From: Mycolicibacterium sphagni
GTDB taxonomy: Bacteria > Actinomycetota > Actinomycetes > Mycobacteriales > Mycobacteriaceae
Assembly: GCF_013337765.1 (NCBI RefSeq)
Contig: NZ_VBSB01000010.1
Span: 823,505 to 887,504 of the forward strand
DNA: 64,000 nt
Reading direction: 5' to 3'
In this document: piece by piece, positions 1 through 8,721 of the stretch
Position numbering within the stretch: position 1 is the first letter of the stretch
Layout of the letters: each line of letters begins with the position of its first letter
The notes under the pieces: generated by a model
What the model was told of the DNA's origin: nothing
Databases searched by the model: none
Seen by the model: only the letters and a program-made list of their open reading frames with translations
Made by a program: the position numbers and the translations under genes

Positions 1-1
1 T

Positions 2-859
2 CGCGACCTCCTGGTCCCGCCCTACACCCTTGGGGCGTGGCTGGGCGATGGCACCAGCGCAGCCGCACAGATCACCGTGGCGGATGCCGAGATCATCATG
101 TGCATCGAGGCCGAGGGCATCGAAGCGCACAAGTCGGAGGCAGCAAAGTATCGCCACTCACTGCGCCTGCCCGCGCCGGACGCGCTCGCGGCTCGGAGCT
201 GCGTTGTGTGCAGAGAATCCTTTGTTCCCAAGACAAGTCAGGTGCGCACCTGCGGACAGTCCTGCGGGGGCAAGGCACGTTTCCTGTCTGACCCCGTTCC
301 GGCCCCGACGTGCTCGCGGTGCGAAGGGCCCTCGTGTGGACTGCAGTTGTGCCAGCCGTGCCGGAACGAGGTCGGCACCCTGCAGGCTCGGCTGCGGACC
401 ATCGGTGTGCTCAACGCGAAGCACATCCCGGTCGATTACCTGCGCGCCTCGGAAACGCAGCGGCGTGCGGTGCTTGCCGGTCTGTTGGACACCGATGGAA
501 CGGTCACGAACGGTGGTGCCGTTCAGTTCTCGGTGACGAACAAGCGGCTCGCCGATAATGTCTACGAACTCATTGTCAGCCTCGGCTACCGCTGCGGGCG
601 CACGACCAAGCAGGTGCGGGGGCGTTCCGCAGAGAGCTCGACGGCGTTCATCCTGAACTTCTCCACCGACGACGATGTGTTCCGGCTTCCGCGGAAAGCA
701 CTGGCGCACAAGGAGCGGCGAACCGGTAGCACCGCGCGAGTGGCATCGAGATTCATCACCGACGTCCGGCCGATTGCGAGTGTTCCGGTGCGGTGCGTGG
801 AGGTCGACAACGCGGATCACCTGTACCTCGCAGGGCAGTCAATGATCCCGACGCACAAT
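2..859 (+). other. DnaB P-loop intein (C-terminal ~286 residues) with LAGLIDADG endonuclease domain
   Basis: Protein-splicing element inside dnaB. Two dodecapeptide-like LAGLIDADG motifs are visible: LGAWLGDGT close to base 35 and LAGLLDTDG at 473-499, which marks a DOD homing endonuclease. The C-terminal splice block runs through VEVDNADHLYLAG and ends with the canonical penultimate His and terminal Asn (THN at 851-859), followed by Ser as the first extein residue, so C-terminal splicing residues are intact. The N-terminal Cys and block A are upstream of the window. Between the two endonuclease motifs lies an unusual cluster of nine cysteines (200-361). P-loop DnaB inteins are known in mycobacteria, for example M. 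smegmatis DnaBi1. Confidence 0.93.
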
Positions 860-1540
860 TCGACCCTGGGTTTGGATTTTTTGCGATCATGCTCGATCAA
901 GCACCGGTTACCGAGCATCGTGTTCTCGCTGGAAATGAGCAAGTCCGAGATCGTGATGCGACTGCTGTCGGCGGAGGCGAAGATCAAGCTCGCCGACATG
1001 CGGTCGGGCCGGATGACCGACGACGACTGGACACGGTTGGCGCGCCGGATGAGCGAAATCAGCGAAGCGCCTTTGTATATCGACGATTCACCAAATCTGA
1101 CGATGATGGAGATTCGCGCGAAGGCCCGCCGCCTGCATCAGAAGGCGGGGCTGCGGCTGATCGTGCTCGACTACCTGCAGCTGATGACATCGGGTAAGAA
1201 GGTCGAGTCGCGGCAACAGGAGGTCTCCGAATTCTCAAGGCAGATCAAGCTTTTGGCGAAAGAGCTGGAAGTACCGGTGGTCGCCATGAGCCAGCTGAAC
1301 CGCGGCCCCGAGCAGCGAACCGACAAGAAGCCAATGTTAGCTGATCTACGCGAAAGCGGATCGATCGAGCAAGATGCCGACATGGTTATTTTGCTGCACC
1401 GCCCCGATGCCTTTGAGACGGATGACCCGCGCGGTGGCGAAGCCGACCTGATTGTCGCGAAACACCGTGCGGGGCCTACCCGTACGGTCACCGTTGCGCA
1501 CCAGCTACACCTGTCACGGTTCACGAACATGGCGCGGTAA
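2..1540 (+). CDS. dnaB: Replicative DNA helicase DnaB, 3' part, with in-frame intein (5' end outside window)
   Basis: Hexameric replicative helicase that unwinds DNA at the fork. The frame is open from base 2, so the N-domain, first half of the ATPase and start of the intein lie upstream. The C-extein is 226 residues and begins STLGLDF, which is the tail of the Walker A P-loop, so the intein interrupts the P-loop between Lys and Ser/Thr. Downstream are the usual RecA-fold landmarks: the LEMS segment, the Walker B region with LIVLDYLQLM, a SQLNR motif, and LRESGSIEQDAD followed by the arginine-finger region. It ends NMAR with TAA. Helicase activity requires protein splicing, because the intein splits the ATP-binding loop. 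Identity as DnaB is very secure; the number of inteins upstream cannot be judged. Confidence 0.97.
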   Translation, partial: RDLLVPPYTLGAWLGDGTSAAAQITVADAEIIMCIEAEGIEAHKSEAAKYRHSLRLPAPDALAARSCVVCRESFVPKTSQVRTCGQSCGGKARFLSDPVPAPTCSRCEGPSCGLQLCQPCRNEVGTLQARLRTIGVLNAKHIPVDYLRASETQRRAVLAGLLDTDGTVTNGGAVQFSVTNKRLADNVYELIVSLGYRCGRTTKQVRGRSAESSTAFILNFSTDDDVFRLPRKALAHKERRTGSTARVASRFITDVRPIASVPVRCVEVDNADHLYLAGQSMIPTHNSTLGLDFLRSCSIKHRLPSIVFSLEMSKSEIVMRLLSAEAKIKLADMRSGRMTDDDWTRLARRMSEISEAPLYIDDSPNLTMMEIRAKARRLHQKAGLRLIVLDYLQLMTSGKKVESRQQEVSEFSRQIKLLAKELEVPVVAMSQLNRGPEQRTDKKPMLADLRESGSIEQDADMVILLHRPDAFETDDPRGGEADLIVAKHRAGPTRTVTVAHQLHLSRFTNMAR

Positions 1541-1662
1541 CGATCATCGGATCGCCGACGCGCTGGGCGTTCCGGAGGTCGGCCCGTCGGCACTCTCGCC
1601 GTTCCATTCGTAGATGACGGGTGCGCATGTCGTCACCGGCGGTGGCGGTGAACAGAGCCTCG

Positions 1663-1701
1663 ATCCGGAGATATCCGGCGATCCGGACTTCTAAAATCCG
1701 G
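1663..1701. repeat. Four ATCCGG hexamers within 39 bp
   Basis: ATCCGG occurs at 1663, 1673, 1681 and 1696 on the plus strand in the otherwise empty 200-bp space between the dnaB stop and the end of the minus-strand RHH gene. The spacing (10, 8, 15) is irregular. It could be a protein-binding cluster or chance. Confidence 0.25.
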
Positions 1702-1740
1702 TCCGAGGGAACTGATGTGCCATTGGCCGATTCAACCCGA

Positions 1741-2109
1741 CTACGCCTCACCCAAACTCGGCCGGTAATCAGCCGCCTCGGCCTCGGCAGCAAGCAATGC
1801 GCCCAGCTCACCCTCCTGCTGGGCAACAAACACGCCGATCACCTGCCGGCATACCTCCGGCACGCTCACCCCACGCATATCCGCAATACGTTTCAGCCCG
1901 ATCAGCATTGACGTAGACACGTGAAACTGCACAGCGAACTGACCGCACGAACCATCCTCAGGCGGCAACCCCGGACCCACGACCACAGGTTCATCCACCC
2001 CGTACTCGCCTACCTCAGCACCCCGAGCTCGCTCAACAACCCCACCACCATCAACGCCGTCGGCCGGATCCGGGAACTCTTCATGACTGAACAAACCCAC
2101 TCCGCCCAC
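1741..2109 (-). CDS. Small ribbon-helix-helix-like protein
   Basis: A 122-residue product from a GTG preceded by a GCGAGG-like ribosome site; an upstream start at 2193 is possible but gives a basic, low-quality N-terminus. The first half is acidic and glycine-rich. The C-terminal ~55 residues look like a ribbon-helix-helix DNA-binding fold: a short strand (QFAVQFHVS), a first helix (TSMLIGLKRIADMRG) and a second helix (SVPEVCRQVIGVFVAQQ). RHH proteins bind DNA as dimers and often autoregulate; the target here is unknown. It is convergent with dnaB and has no toxin-like partner next to it. The family assignment is inferred from secondary-structure pattern only. Confidence 0.5.
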   Translation of the reverse strand: MGGVGLFSHEEFPDPADGVDGGGVVERARGAEVGEYGVDEPVVVGPGLPPEDGSCGQFAVQFHVSTSMLIGLKRIADMRGVSVPEVCRQVIGVFVAQQEGELGALLAAEAEAADYRPSLGEA

Positions 2110-2219
2110 GCTAGACCTCGCAGAATTCCCAGGTCGCCGACCACGCGACGGCGTTCGCGAGAGACCTAGGTGGCGGCGCGGGTGAAATAACAATTTAACG
2201 GCGGGTCTAGTGGTGGGCC

Positions 2220-3851
2220 GTGACAGGATGCTTCAGCGTGACTCGTCCCAACTTCCTGGTCATCGTGGCCGACGATCTCGGGTTCTCCGACATCGGCGCC
2301 TTCGGCGGCGAAATCAACACCCCCAACCTGGACCGACTGGCCCACGCGGGCATCAGGCTGACCGATTTCCATTCCGCCCCGGCCTGCTCGCCGACGCGGG
2401 CGATGTTGCTGACCGGAACCGATCACCACGTCGCCGGAATCGGCACCATGCTCGAGATGGCCGCCCCGGATTTCCGCGGCGCCCCCGGGTACGAGGGGTA
2501 TCTGAACGACCGGGTCGTGGCGCTGCCGGAACTGCTGCGCGACGCCGGTTACCAGACACTCATGGCGGGCAAGTGGCATCTGGGCAGCACCATCGACAGA
2601 TCTCCGTGGGCACGGGGATTCGACCGCTCCTTCGCCCTGTTGCCGGCCGGAGCCAGCCATTACGGCGCCCGTGGGGGCGGCGGGTTCTCGGCCGCGCCGA
2701 CGATATTCACCGAAGACGATCAGTTCGTCACGGTAGGGGAGGACTTCTACTCGTCGGATGCCTATACCGACAAGCTGCTGCAGTATCTGCGCGAACGTCC
2801 CCAAGGCCAGGAGGACCGGCCCTTCTTCGCCTACCTGCCCTTCCAGGCGCCCCACTGGCCGCTGCAGGCCCCGCGGGAAACCATCGCCGCGTACCACGGC
2901 CGCTACGACGCCGGACCGGACGCACTGCGCGAGGAGCGGCTGGCTGCGCTCACACGATTGGGCCTGTGCCCACCCGACATCGAGCCGCACCCGGTGGTGG
3001 CCGACGGCGCCCCCGAATGGGCGGACATGACCGACGAGGACCGCGCCGTGTCCGCCCGCACCATGGAGGTCTACGCCGCCATGGTGGACAGGATGGATTG
3101 GAACATCGGCCGGGTGATCGACTACCTCGACAGCACCGGCGAGCTCGACAACACGGTCGTGATCTTTCTGTCGGACAACGGCGCGGAGGGAACGATCGTC
3201 GAGGCTATGCCGCTGCGCGGCGCCGGAATCGCCGCATTCGTCGCGAAACACTGTGACAACAGCCTGGATAACCTCGGCGGTCCCACCTCCTACACCTGGT
3301 ACGGCCCGCGCTGGGCGCAGGCCGCCACCGCGCCCTCGCGGCTGCACAAAGCCTTCACCAGCGAGGGCGGTATCCGGGTGGTGGGCTTCGTCACCTGGCC
3401 GGGCTTTTCCCGGCAGGGGGAGATCGGCACGGCGTTCACCACCGCCATGGACATCGCCCCGACCGTGCTGGAGCTCGCCGGCGCCGAGCATCCCGGTACC
3501 GCGTACCGGGGTAGGGAAGTCGAGCCGATGCGCGGCCGATCGATGGTGCCCTATCTCTCCGGACAGGCGGACATGGTGCACGATGCCGACACCGGCACCG
3601 GCTGGGAGTTGTTCGGCCGCCGCGCTATTCGCCAGGGCGATTGGAAGGCGCTTCACCTCCCCGAGCCCTACGGCCCGGGCACCTGGCAGCTCTATGACCT
3701 CTCACGCGATCCCGGCGAAGTTGACGATCAGGCCGCCTCCCGACCCGACAAACTGGCCGACTTGCTGGAGCTGTGGGACCGCTACGTTGAGGAGAACGGC
3801 GTGATCATCGGGCCCGTGTCGCTCTTCGAGGTCGACGCGGAGGCGCTGTGA
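2220..3851 (+). CDS. Arylsulfatase-family hydrolase
   Basis: Predicted type I sulfatase of the alkaline phosphatase fold, hydrolysing sulfate esters. The 543-residue length matches bacterial arylsulfatases. Metal-binding Asp pair ADD is near residue 18. The catalytic signature CSPTR (Cys56) is the C-x-P-x-R motif whose Cys must be converted to formylglycine, so activity needs a formylglycine-generating enzyme encoded elsewhere. GKWHLG follows at about residue 120, and FLSDNGAEG supplies the later Asp-Asn metal ligands. No signal peptide is apparent, so it may be cytosolic. A second GTG at 2238 would remove six residues and is an equally plausible start. It stands alone, with no transporter or sulfur-assimilation gene beside it. 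Confidence 0.9.
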   Translation: MTGCFSVTRPNFLVIVADDLGFSDIGAFGGEINTPNLDRLAHAGIRLTDFHSAPACSPTRAMLLTGTDHHVAGIGTMLEMAAPDFRGAPGYEGYLNDRVVALPELLRDAGYQTLMAGKWHLGSTIDRSPWARGFDRSFALLPAGASHYGARGGGGFSAAPTIFTEDDQFVTVGEDFYSSDAYTDKLLQYLRERPQGQEDRPFFAYLPFQAPHWPLQAPRETIAAYHGRYDAGPDALREERLAALTRLGLCPPDIEPHPVVADGAPEWADMTDEDRAVSARTMEVYAAMVDRMDWNIGRVIDYLDSTGELDNTVVIFLSDNGAEGTIVEAMPLRGAGIAAFVAKHCDNSLDNLGGPTSYTWYGPRWAQAATAPSRLHKAFTSEGGIRVVGFVTWPGFSRQGEIGTAFTTAMDIAPTVLELAGAEHPGTAYRGREVEPMRGRSMVPYLSGQADMVHDADTGTGWELFGRRAIRQGDWKALHLPEPYGPGTWQLYDLSRDPGEVDDQAASRPDKLADLLELWDRYVEENGVIIGPVSLFEVDAEAL

Positions 3852-3980
3852 CCCGCACCCCTCAACCATCAGCCGGGTCGGGATCTACATCCTCGGCAAG
3901 CAGGAAGGGCCGTTCAAACTCGTCGTCACTGACATCGACACGTCAAGTTGAGGATTCCGCGCGGCGCCTAAACTCTTGCC

Positions 3981-4412
3981 ATGCCAAGAAAACTCACTGA
4001 TGAAGAAGTTGAGGCGTATCTGGATAGCCGCCCGGGCTGGGCGGTCCTGAGCACTATCGACAAGGATGGATTTCCGCACTCGGTACCCCTTGGATACTTT
4101 CGTCTTGGCCGCGACATCATCATGGGTGTGCGAGATGGGACTCGCAAAGTCGCCAACGTCGAAAGCAATCCGCATGTGAGTGTCTTGCTCGAAGACGGCT
4201 CTACCATGGCCGATATCCGGGGAGTGCTGCTCCAAGGTCTCGCCCGTATCGTTCGCGAATCAAAAGAAGCAGTTGAGCTCTCGAGGGAAGGTGCTCGGGC
4301 GCGGGGCGTGCCCGAGGCCGACTGGCCCACCGAACCCAGACCGGGCGCCGCCTACATCCGCATAACGCCCGTCAGAACGCTGTCGTGGGCTTACTCGCCC
4401 GATCAGGCTTAG
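3981..4412 (+). CDS. PPOX-class flavin/F420-binding family protein
   Basis: A 143-residue split-barrel protein of the pyridoxamine 5'-phosphate oxidase superfamily. The pattern is typical: an N-terminal helix (LTDEEVEAYLDS), a strand with AVLSTIDKDGFPHSVPLGYF, then RKVANVESNPHVSVLLEDG, and a final barrel strand IRITPVR. In actinobacteria such proteins commonly bind F420, FMN or haem; which cofactor applies here cannot be read from the sequence. No ribosome site precedes the ATG, but TAAACT (3969-3974) lies six bases upstream with TTGAGG further up, which fits a leaderless transcript. Base composition is somewhat less GC-rich than the neighbours. Confidence 0.8.
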   Translation: MPRKLTDEEVEAYLDSRPGWAVLSTIDKDGFPHSVPLGYFRLGRDIIMGVRDGTRKVANVESNPHVSVLLEDGSTMADIRGVLLQGLARIVRESKEAVELSREGARARGVPEADWPTEPRPGAAYIRITPVRTLSWAYSPDQA

Positions 4413-4643
4413 CGACGCGGTTCGGTGTCGTTTCCCCGAGCATCGAAGATGTTCAGGGCGTGGGTGTCTGGGAATTTTCCCGATGGCCCTCGGACATCAA
4501 CTCCGTTCCTCGGAGGAGGCTGCGCTTGACGGCATGGTGCTTCTCAACCGTAGCGACCTACGGTCGGTTGGCGCTGAGGCAATAATCCGCACCGTCTGAC
4601 AACGGGCGTTGCCAGACTGTCGCGCCCGCGCTAACGTCGCCGC

Positions 4644-6032
4644 ATGACGGTGACTGGTGAGCGTCCGGAGATCCTCCTTGCGGACGTCGACTTCAATCGG
4701 CGCGATCATCCCGACCGGCCGCTGCGGCCCATCCCGCCTGGTCGCGACCACTTCGCCGACCAGTGGCGTGACATGCGGGAGTTCATTTTCGGCGAGTGGA
4801 TCGACATCGACAAAGAGCTCGAACCCAGCGACCTCACCCGCATCCGTGACGACTACTTCTGGCAACGCGACGAACTCATGATCGGCGCGGTCGAGGCCTT
4901 CGAGCGCCTCGGCTACGACGAGGGTCGCGCGCTGTTCGAGCAGGCATTGACCCAGGGCATCGACACGCTCGAGGATCCCCCACAAGAGTTCGTCGACCTC
5001 TTCGAGCACCTGGACAACCTGCCAGCCCAATTCGACCTCGTCGCCGCCGAACGAGGGCGCATGCTGGCGATGTCGAGCACGGTCGCCGCCACAACGATCA
5101 TCCGCGGGTGGGCGTTCTACGAGACCGCGATGACCGGCGACATCTCCGCCGCCACCGGCGCCACGGGCCGGTTCGCCGACGATGGCCCGCGCCGCTTCAT
5201 CGAAACAGCCCGCGTATTCGCGGAATTCACGCTGCCCGATATCTTCGACCGCCATTCGGAAGCATTTCAAGACGTGGTGCGGGTGCGGCTGATGCATGCG
5301 CTGGCCAGTCGCGGGTTACGGCGGAAGTGGGGTGACGATGTCTATCTCAAGTTCGGTGAACCGATTCCCACGACGTCGTTGCTGGGCTTCGGCAGCGGCA
5401 TGCTGCTCGGACGTCTCGTCGACCATGCCTTCGGGCGCAAGCTGACCCCACAACAGCTCGAGGATCTCGCCGAGTACTCGTCGTTCTCCGGCAGGCTGTG
5501 GGGCGCACCTGAAGCGCTGCACTCGGCCAACGGCCTGGAGCTGATCAAATCGTTGAATTACGTTCTCGCCCGGGGCGGTAACCCCTCCCCGTGGCGTGCC
5601 CAACTCGTCGACGCCATCGCCGGTCCCGTGCACCTGAGGACCCTGACCGAGGCACTTCCGAGCCTGGCCAAGAAAGTGGCCGCCCGCTACGCGAACCAGA
5701 TCACGGCCAGCATCGCCCTGACGCCGGCAGGCGTCGTGTTCGGATACAAGCAGATCGAGGCCATGGTCGCGGGCACCCTCTTTGAGCCCCTGGGCTACAA
5801 CTTCGAACGCCGAGTGCGCCTCTTCACGAACTTCACCAAACTCAACGTTGCCATCGCGATGGTGGCCGATCGCGTGCCGTGGTCCAACCCCATCCGCGAG
5901 CGCAGGAAGAAGAGCGGTGCAGCCGCGCGCGAGCGGATCGCCGCGCTCAACAAGATCGCCCGCGGCCGGCAGATCCCGCTGACGTTCAGCCACCACGACC
6001 GTTCGACAAAGGGTGAGGGTTTCACCGGTTAG
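4644..6032 (+). CDS. DUF2236 / MpaB-Lcp-like oxygenase family protein
   Basis: A 462-residue largely helical protein that resembles the DUF2236 family, which includes latex-clearing protein and fungal MpaB. Family members bind haem b through conserved His and Arg residues. The recognisable core is the segment around residues 150-215, with RGWAFYETAMTGDIS, ARVFAEFTLPDIF and VVRVRLMHAL, the last containing the conserved Arg and His. No signal peptide is visible. Substrate is unknown; rubber and terpenoid cleavage are only known for distant members. Transcribed alone, with 231 bp of featureless DNA upstream and a convergent monooxygenase downstream. Confidence 0.7.
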   Translation: MTVTGERPEILLADVDFNRRDHPDRPLRPIPPGRDHFADQWRDMREFIFGEWIDIDKELEPSDLTRIRDDYFWQRDELMIGAVEAFERLGYDEGRALFEQALTQGIDTLEDPPQEFVDLFEHLDNLPAQFDLVAAERGRMLAMSSTVAATTIIRGWAFYETAMTGDISAATGATGRFADDGPRRFIETARVFAEFTLPDIFDRHSEAFQDVVRVRLMHALASRGLRRKWGDDVYLKFGEPIPTTSLLGFGSGMLLGRLVDHAFGRKLTPQQLEDLAEYSSFSGRLWGAPEALHSANGLELIKSLNYVLARGGNPSPWRAQLVDAIAGPVHLRTLTEALPSLAKKVAARYANQITASIALTPAGVVFGYKQIEAMVAGTLFEPLGYNFERRVRLFTNFTKLNVAIAMVADRVPWSNPIRERRKKSGAAARERIAALNKIARGRQIPLTFSHHDRSTKGEGFTG

Positions 6033-6169
6033 CTGTAACTCTTCGACAGGTTGTGAACGGCGTGGTGAGCGTTGATGAATCGTCCTGGGCACGAACCCTT
6101 CTGCCACTGTGTCCACCGGCTCCGTACGCCGGAATCACCGATACCAAATCGCCCTCGATGGATCAGGGC

Positions 6170-7477
6170 TCAGAACGCCCGCAGGTTGTCGCGCAACAAC
6201 GCGTGGGAGTAGCTCGTCCGGGTCAGACCCCTCGCCTGCAGCGCCGGCACCAGCCCGTCGCAGACCTCGATGATCCTGTGACGAGTCAGCGAACCGCCAT
6301 CCCCTGGGATCAGGAAGCCGTCGCCGCCGACCTCTTCCATCGCCGCCGCCATGATGTCGGCAACCTGGTCCGGCGTACCGATGGCCTCGAACGAGGTCGC
6401 GCCGCCCCCCGACTGGGCCTCCATGCACTGGCGCAGCGTCTTACCGGTTCCCCACTGGGCAAACCCTGCGAGTGATCCCTGTTCGCCGCGTGTGACGAAG
6501 TAAGGGACTGGCTGGTCAAGATCCATCTTGGTGAAGTCCGCGTAGAAGTTCGAGCTCAAGGCCTTGAGCCGTGCCGGGATCTCCTCCTCGCTCATGGGCT
6601 TGATCTTGGCTCGTGCCTCCGCCTCGGTCTCGCCGAGGATCGGGGAGAACAGGAACATCACCTTCACGTCATCAGGATCGCGCCCAGCGGCGGCGGCCTG
6701 CTTGCGGATGTCCGCCCGGTACTCCTTCATCCCCTCGACTCCGGTCGCCCAGGCGATGATCGCATCAGCGTGCTTGGCGGCGAAGGCACGCCCCGCGGAG
6801 GACCCACCGGCTTGGAGGTAGACGGGGCGCCCCTGCGGTGAGCGGACGCACGTCAGGGGTCCCCGCGATTTGAAGTGCTTGCCCACGAAGTCGACATCAT
6901 GGACCTTGCTGGGATCGATGTAGATCCCTCTCTTGCGATCGCGCACGATCGCTCCCGGTTCCCAGCTGTCGCAAAGAGCGTTCACGAGTTCTACGAACTC
7001 ATCGGCGATCTCGTATCGCAAGTCGTGCTCCGGCATCTCATCGAGGCCGTAGTTCTGGGCCGCTTCGTCCTTGGCGCTGGTGACCACGTTCCAGCCGAAG
7101 CGCCCACTCGTGAGCGAGTCCATGGTGGAGGCCAGGCGCGCCAGCGCATACGGGTGGTAGAACGTCGTGGACATCGTCGCAACGATGCCTAGTTGCCGGG
7201 TCAGTGCGCCGACCTTCGCGGCCAGCGGCACCGGATCCTGCTTCGGACAGGAGTCTCCGTTCTCCAAGGCGCGAGCCGTGGTGCCTTCCAGGCCGCGCGG
7301 GATCCCGACGGTGTCTTCCAGCATCAGGAAGTCGAAGCAGGCCCGCTCGAGCGCCTGGGCCAGTTCGACGTAGAAGTCCCCGGTGAACGGAACCCCCTCC
7401 GAGAGCGTGTACGGAGTCTTCCACTCGTTGGCCTGGAATGTCTGGAACCATCCGAGGTGGAACGGTTTTGCTGGCAT
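6170..7477 (-). CDS. NtaA/SnaA/DszA-family FMNH2-dependent monooxygenase
   Basis: A 435-residue bacterial luciferase-like TIM-barrel enzyme of the nitrilotriacetate monooxygenase component A group. It starts with HLGWFQTFQANEW, shows FDFLMLEDT near residue 50, and contains ATMSTTFYHPYALARLASTMDSLTSGRFGWNVVTS, the family hallmark of NtaA/SnaA proteins. QAGGSSAGRAFAAKHADAI follows. These enzymes use reduced FMN from a separate reductase to oxidise amines, sulfur compounds or similar substrates; no reductase is adjacent and the substrate cannot be told. GAGGAC precedes the ATG. The gene diverges from the hydrolase at 7690. Confidence 0.88.
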   Translation of the reverse strand: MPAKPFHLGWFQTFQANEWKTPYTLSEGVPFTGDFYVELAQALERACFDFLMLEDTVGIPRGLEGTTARALENGDSCPKQDPVPLAAKVGALTRQLGIVATMSTTFYHPYALARLASTMDSLTSGRFGWNVVTSAKDEAAQNYGLDEMPEHDLRYEIADEFVELVNALCDSWEPGAIVRDRKRGIYIDPSKVHDVDFVGKHFKSRGPLTCVRSPQGRPVYLQAGGSSAGRAFAAKHADAIIAWATGVEGMKEYRADIRKQAAAAGRDPDDVKVMFLFSPILGETEAEARAKIKPMSEEEIPARLKALSSNFYADFTKMDLDQPVPYFVTRGEQGSLAGFAQWGTGKTLRQCMEAQSGGGATSFEAIGTPDQVADIMAAAMEEVGGDGFLIPGDGGSLTRHRIIEVCDGLVPALQARGLTRTSYSHALLRDNLRAF

Positions 7478-7689
7478 CTGTCCTCATTAGCGAGATTGAA
7501 CTGTCAGCAAAATCCAATCGCGGCGGCGTATCCGCCGTGTTTCCCCCGCGTCTCGCTCGAATTAGGCCGATAGGTCGCGAATCAAGTCACAGGTCACAGA
7601 CAATCCACCGCCCCACTCTGCGGGCGGTTGGCTTGGATATCTGCCCGGTCTACCCGAACGCCGGCAGGCCCCGACTACGATCGAGGGTC

Positions 7690-8670
7690 ATGACGGACGG
7701 AGCACCTGAACCGGCGTCGGTGCAAGGGGAGGCCGGCGAAATCCCCGCGCTCGATCCCGTTGGCTCTGGAATTCTTCCCGAGGTCGATGTCCGAGTGCGC
7801 CGACGCTTTGGGCTGCTTGAGCGGTTCGCACCGTGGTTGGGATCACGGTGGGCGGTCGAGTTGTGGTGCACCCCACCGGTTCTCGAGTCGAGTCTGCGCA
7901 TGCCACCGGGTGTGTCGGCAGGCCGGCCGATCGAAGCGTATTGGGATGGACATCGCGTCGCTGGCGAGGAATGGGGGGAGGGGCCGCCGGTATACCTGGT
8001 GCACGGGTGGGGCGGCCAGCGCCCGCATTTGGCCATGTTCGTCAAGCCGCTGATAGAGGCCGGGTATCGGGTCGTTGCCTTCGACTTGCCCAGCCATAAC
8101 GAATCCGATCCAGGCGCCCTCGCTCCCGGGCGCACCACAGCCACCGAGTGTGCCGACGCGATTGCGGCCATGATCGAGACCCACGGGCCCGCCCATGCGG
8201 TGGTCGCTCACTCACTCGGCGCGAACGCGACTGCATTGGCTGCCGCGGACGGCACACCAGTGGGACGCCTGGTCTTCTTCGCCCCCATGGCCGATTTTCC
8301 GCTCTATCTAGACCTGTTCGCCGCACGCCATGGCTTCGGCCGACGTATCCGCGCGGGCCTACACCGTCGTCTGGAAAAGCGAATCGCCATGCCGCTGCAT
8401 GAGACGAATATGACCAGGGTCGGTCGACGAGCCAACTACCCTCCGCTGCTGCTGATCCACGACCCCGACGACCCGGACAGCCCGTATGTCGCCACTGAGC
8501 GACTGGCCGCGGCATGGCAAGGCGCACGTCTACTGACTACGAAAGGGCTCGGCCGACTGGCCCACTACCGAGTCCTGCGCCACCGCCCCGCTATCAGCGC
8601 CGGGGTGGAGTTCATCGGCGACCGGGCGGATGGCACGGGCCAACTAGACAGGGAAGGACCCAGTTCGTAG
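7690..8670 (+). CDS. Alpha/beta hydrolase
   Basis: A 326-residue alpha/beta-hydrolase fold protein. The oxyanion segment VYLVHGWGG is near residue 105, the nucleophile elbow is AHSLGAN (Ser in an A-H-S-L-G variant of G-x-S-x-G), the acid is probably in IHDPDDPDSPY, and the His is in GLGRLAHYRVLRHR near the C-terminus. The frame is open much further upstream (to 7438), but the ATG at 7690 is favoured because the product then begins with a normal hydrophilic N-terminus and TACGAT at 7676-7681 sits where a -10 would be for a leaderless message. Substrate unknown. Confidence 0.8.
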   Translation: MTDGAPEPASVQGEAGEIPALDPVGSGILPEVDVRVRRRFGLLERFAPWLGSRWAVELWCTPPVLESSLRMPPGVSAGRPIEAYWDGHRVAGEEWGEGPPVYLVHGWGGQRPHLAMFVKPLIEAGYRVVAFDLPSHNESDPGALAPGRTTATECADAIAAMIETHGPAHAVVAHSLGANATALAAADGTPVGRLVFFAPMADFPLYLDLFAARHGFGRRIRAGLHRRLEKRIAMPLHETNMTRVGRRANYPPLLLIHDPDDPDSPYVATERLAAAWQGARLLTTKGLGRLAHYRVLRHRPAISAGVEFIGDRADGTGQLDREGPSS

Positions 8671-8721
8671 CCTGTCGAAGGCCGGTACGGCCAGAGCAGA
8701 CCCCTACGACGAAGGATCGCG

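Noticed and set aside
2..859. dnaB disrupted by a foreign insertion
   Set aside because: The insertion is in frame and ends with intact intein splice residues His-Asn followed by Ser, so it is a splicing intein.
1741..2109. Toxin-antitoxin pair based on the RHH protein
   Set aside because: No small toxin-like ORF is adjacent on the same strand.
2166..3656. 496-residue open frame on the minus strand across the sulfatase gene
   Set aside because: It is the antisense shadow of a high-GC gene with intact catalytic motifs on the plus strand; its composition is Gly/Arg/His/Val-rich without domain patterns.
7521..7537. CGGCGG-CGTAT-CCGCCG hairpin as a terminator
   Set aside because: It lies in a divergent promoter region, lacks a U-run and is short; in GC-rich DNA this is likely chance.
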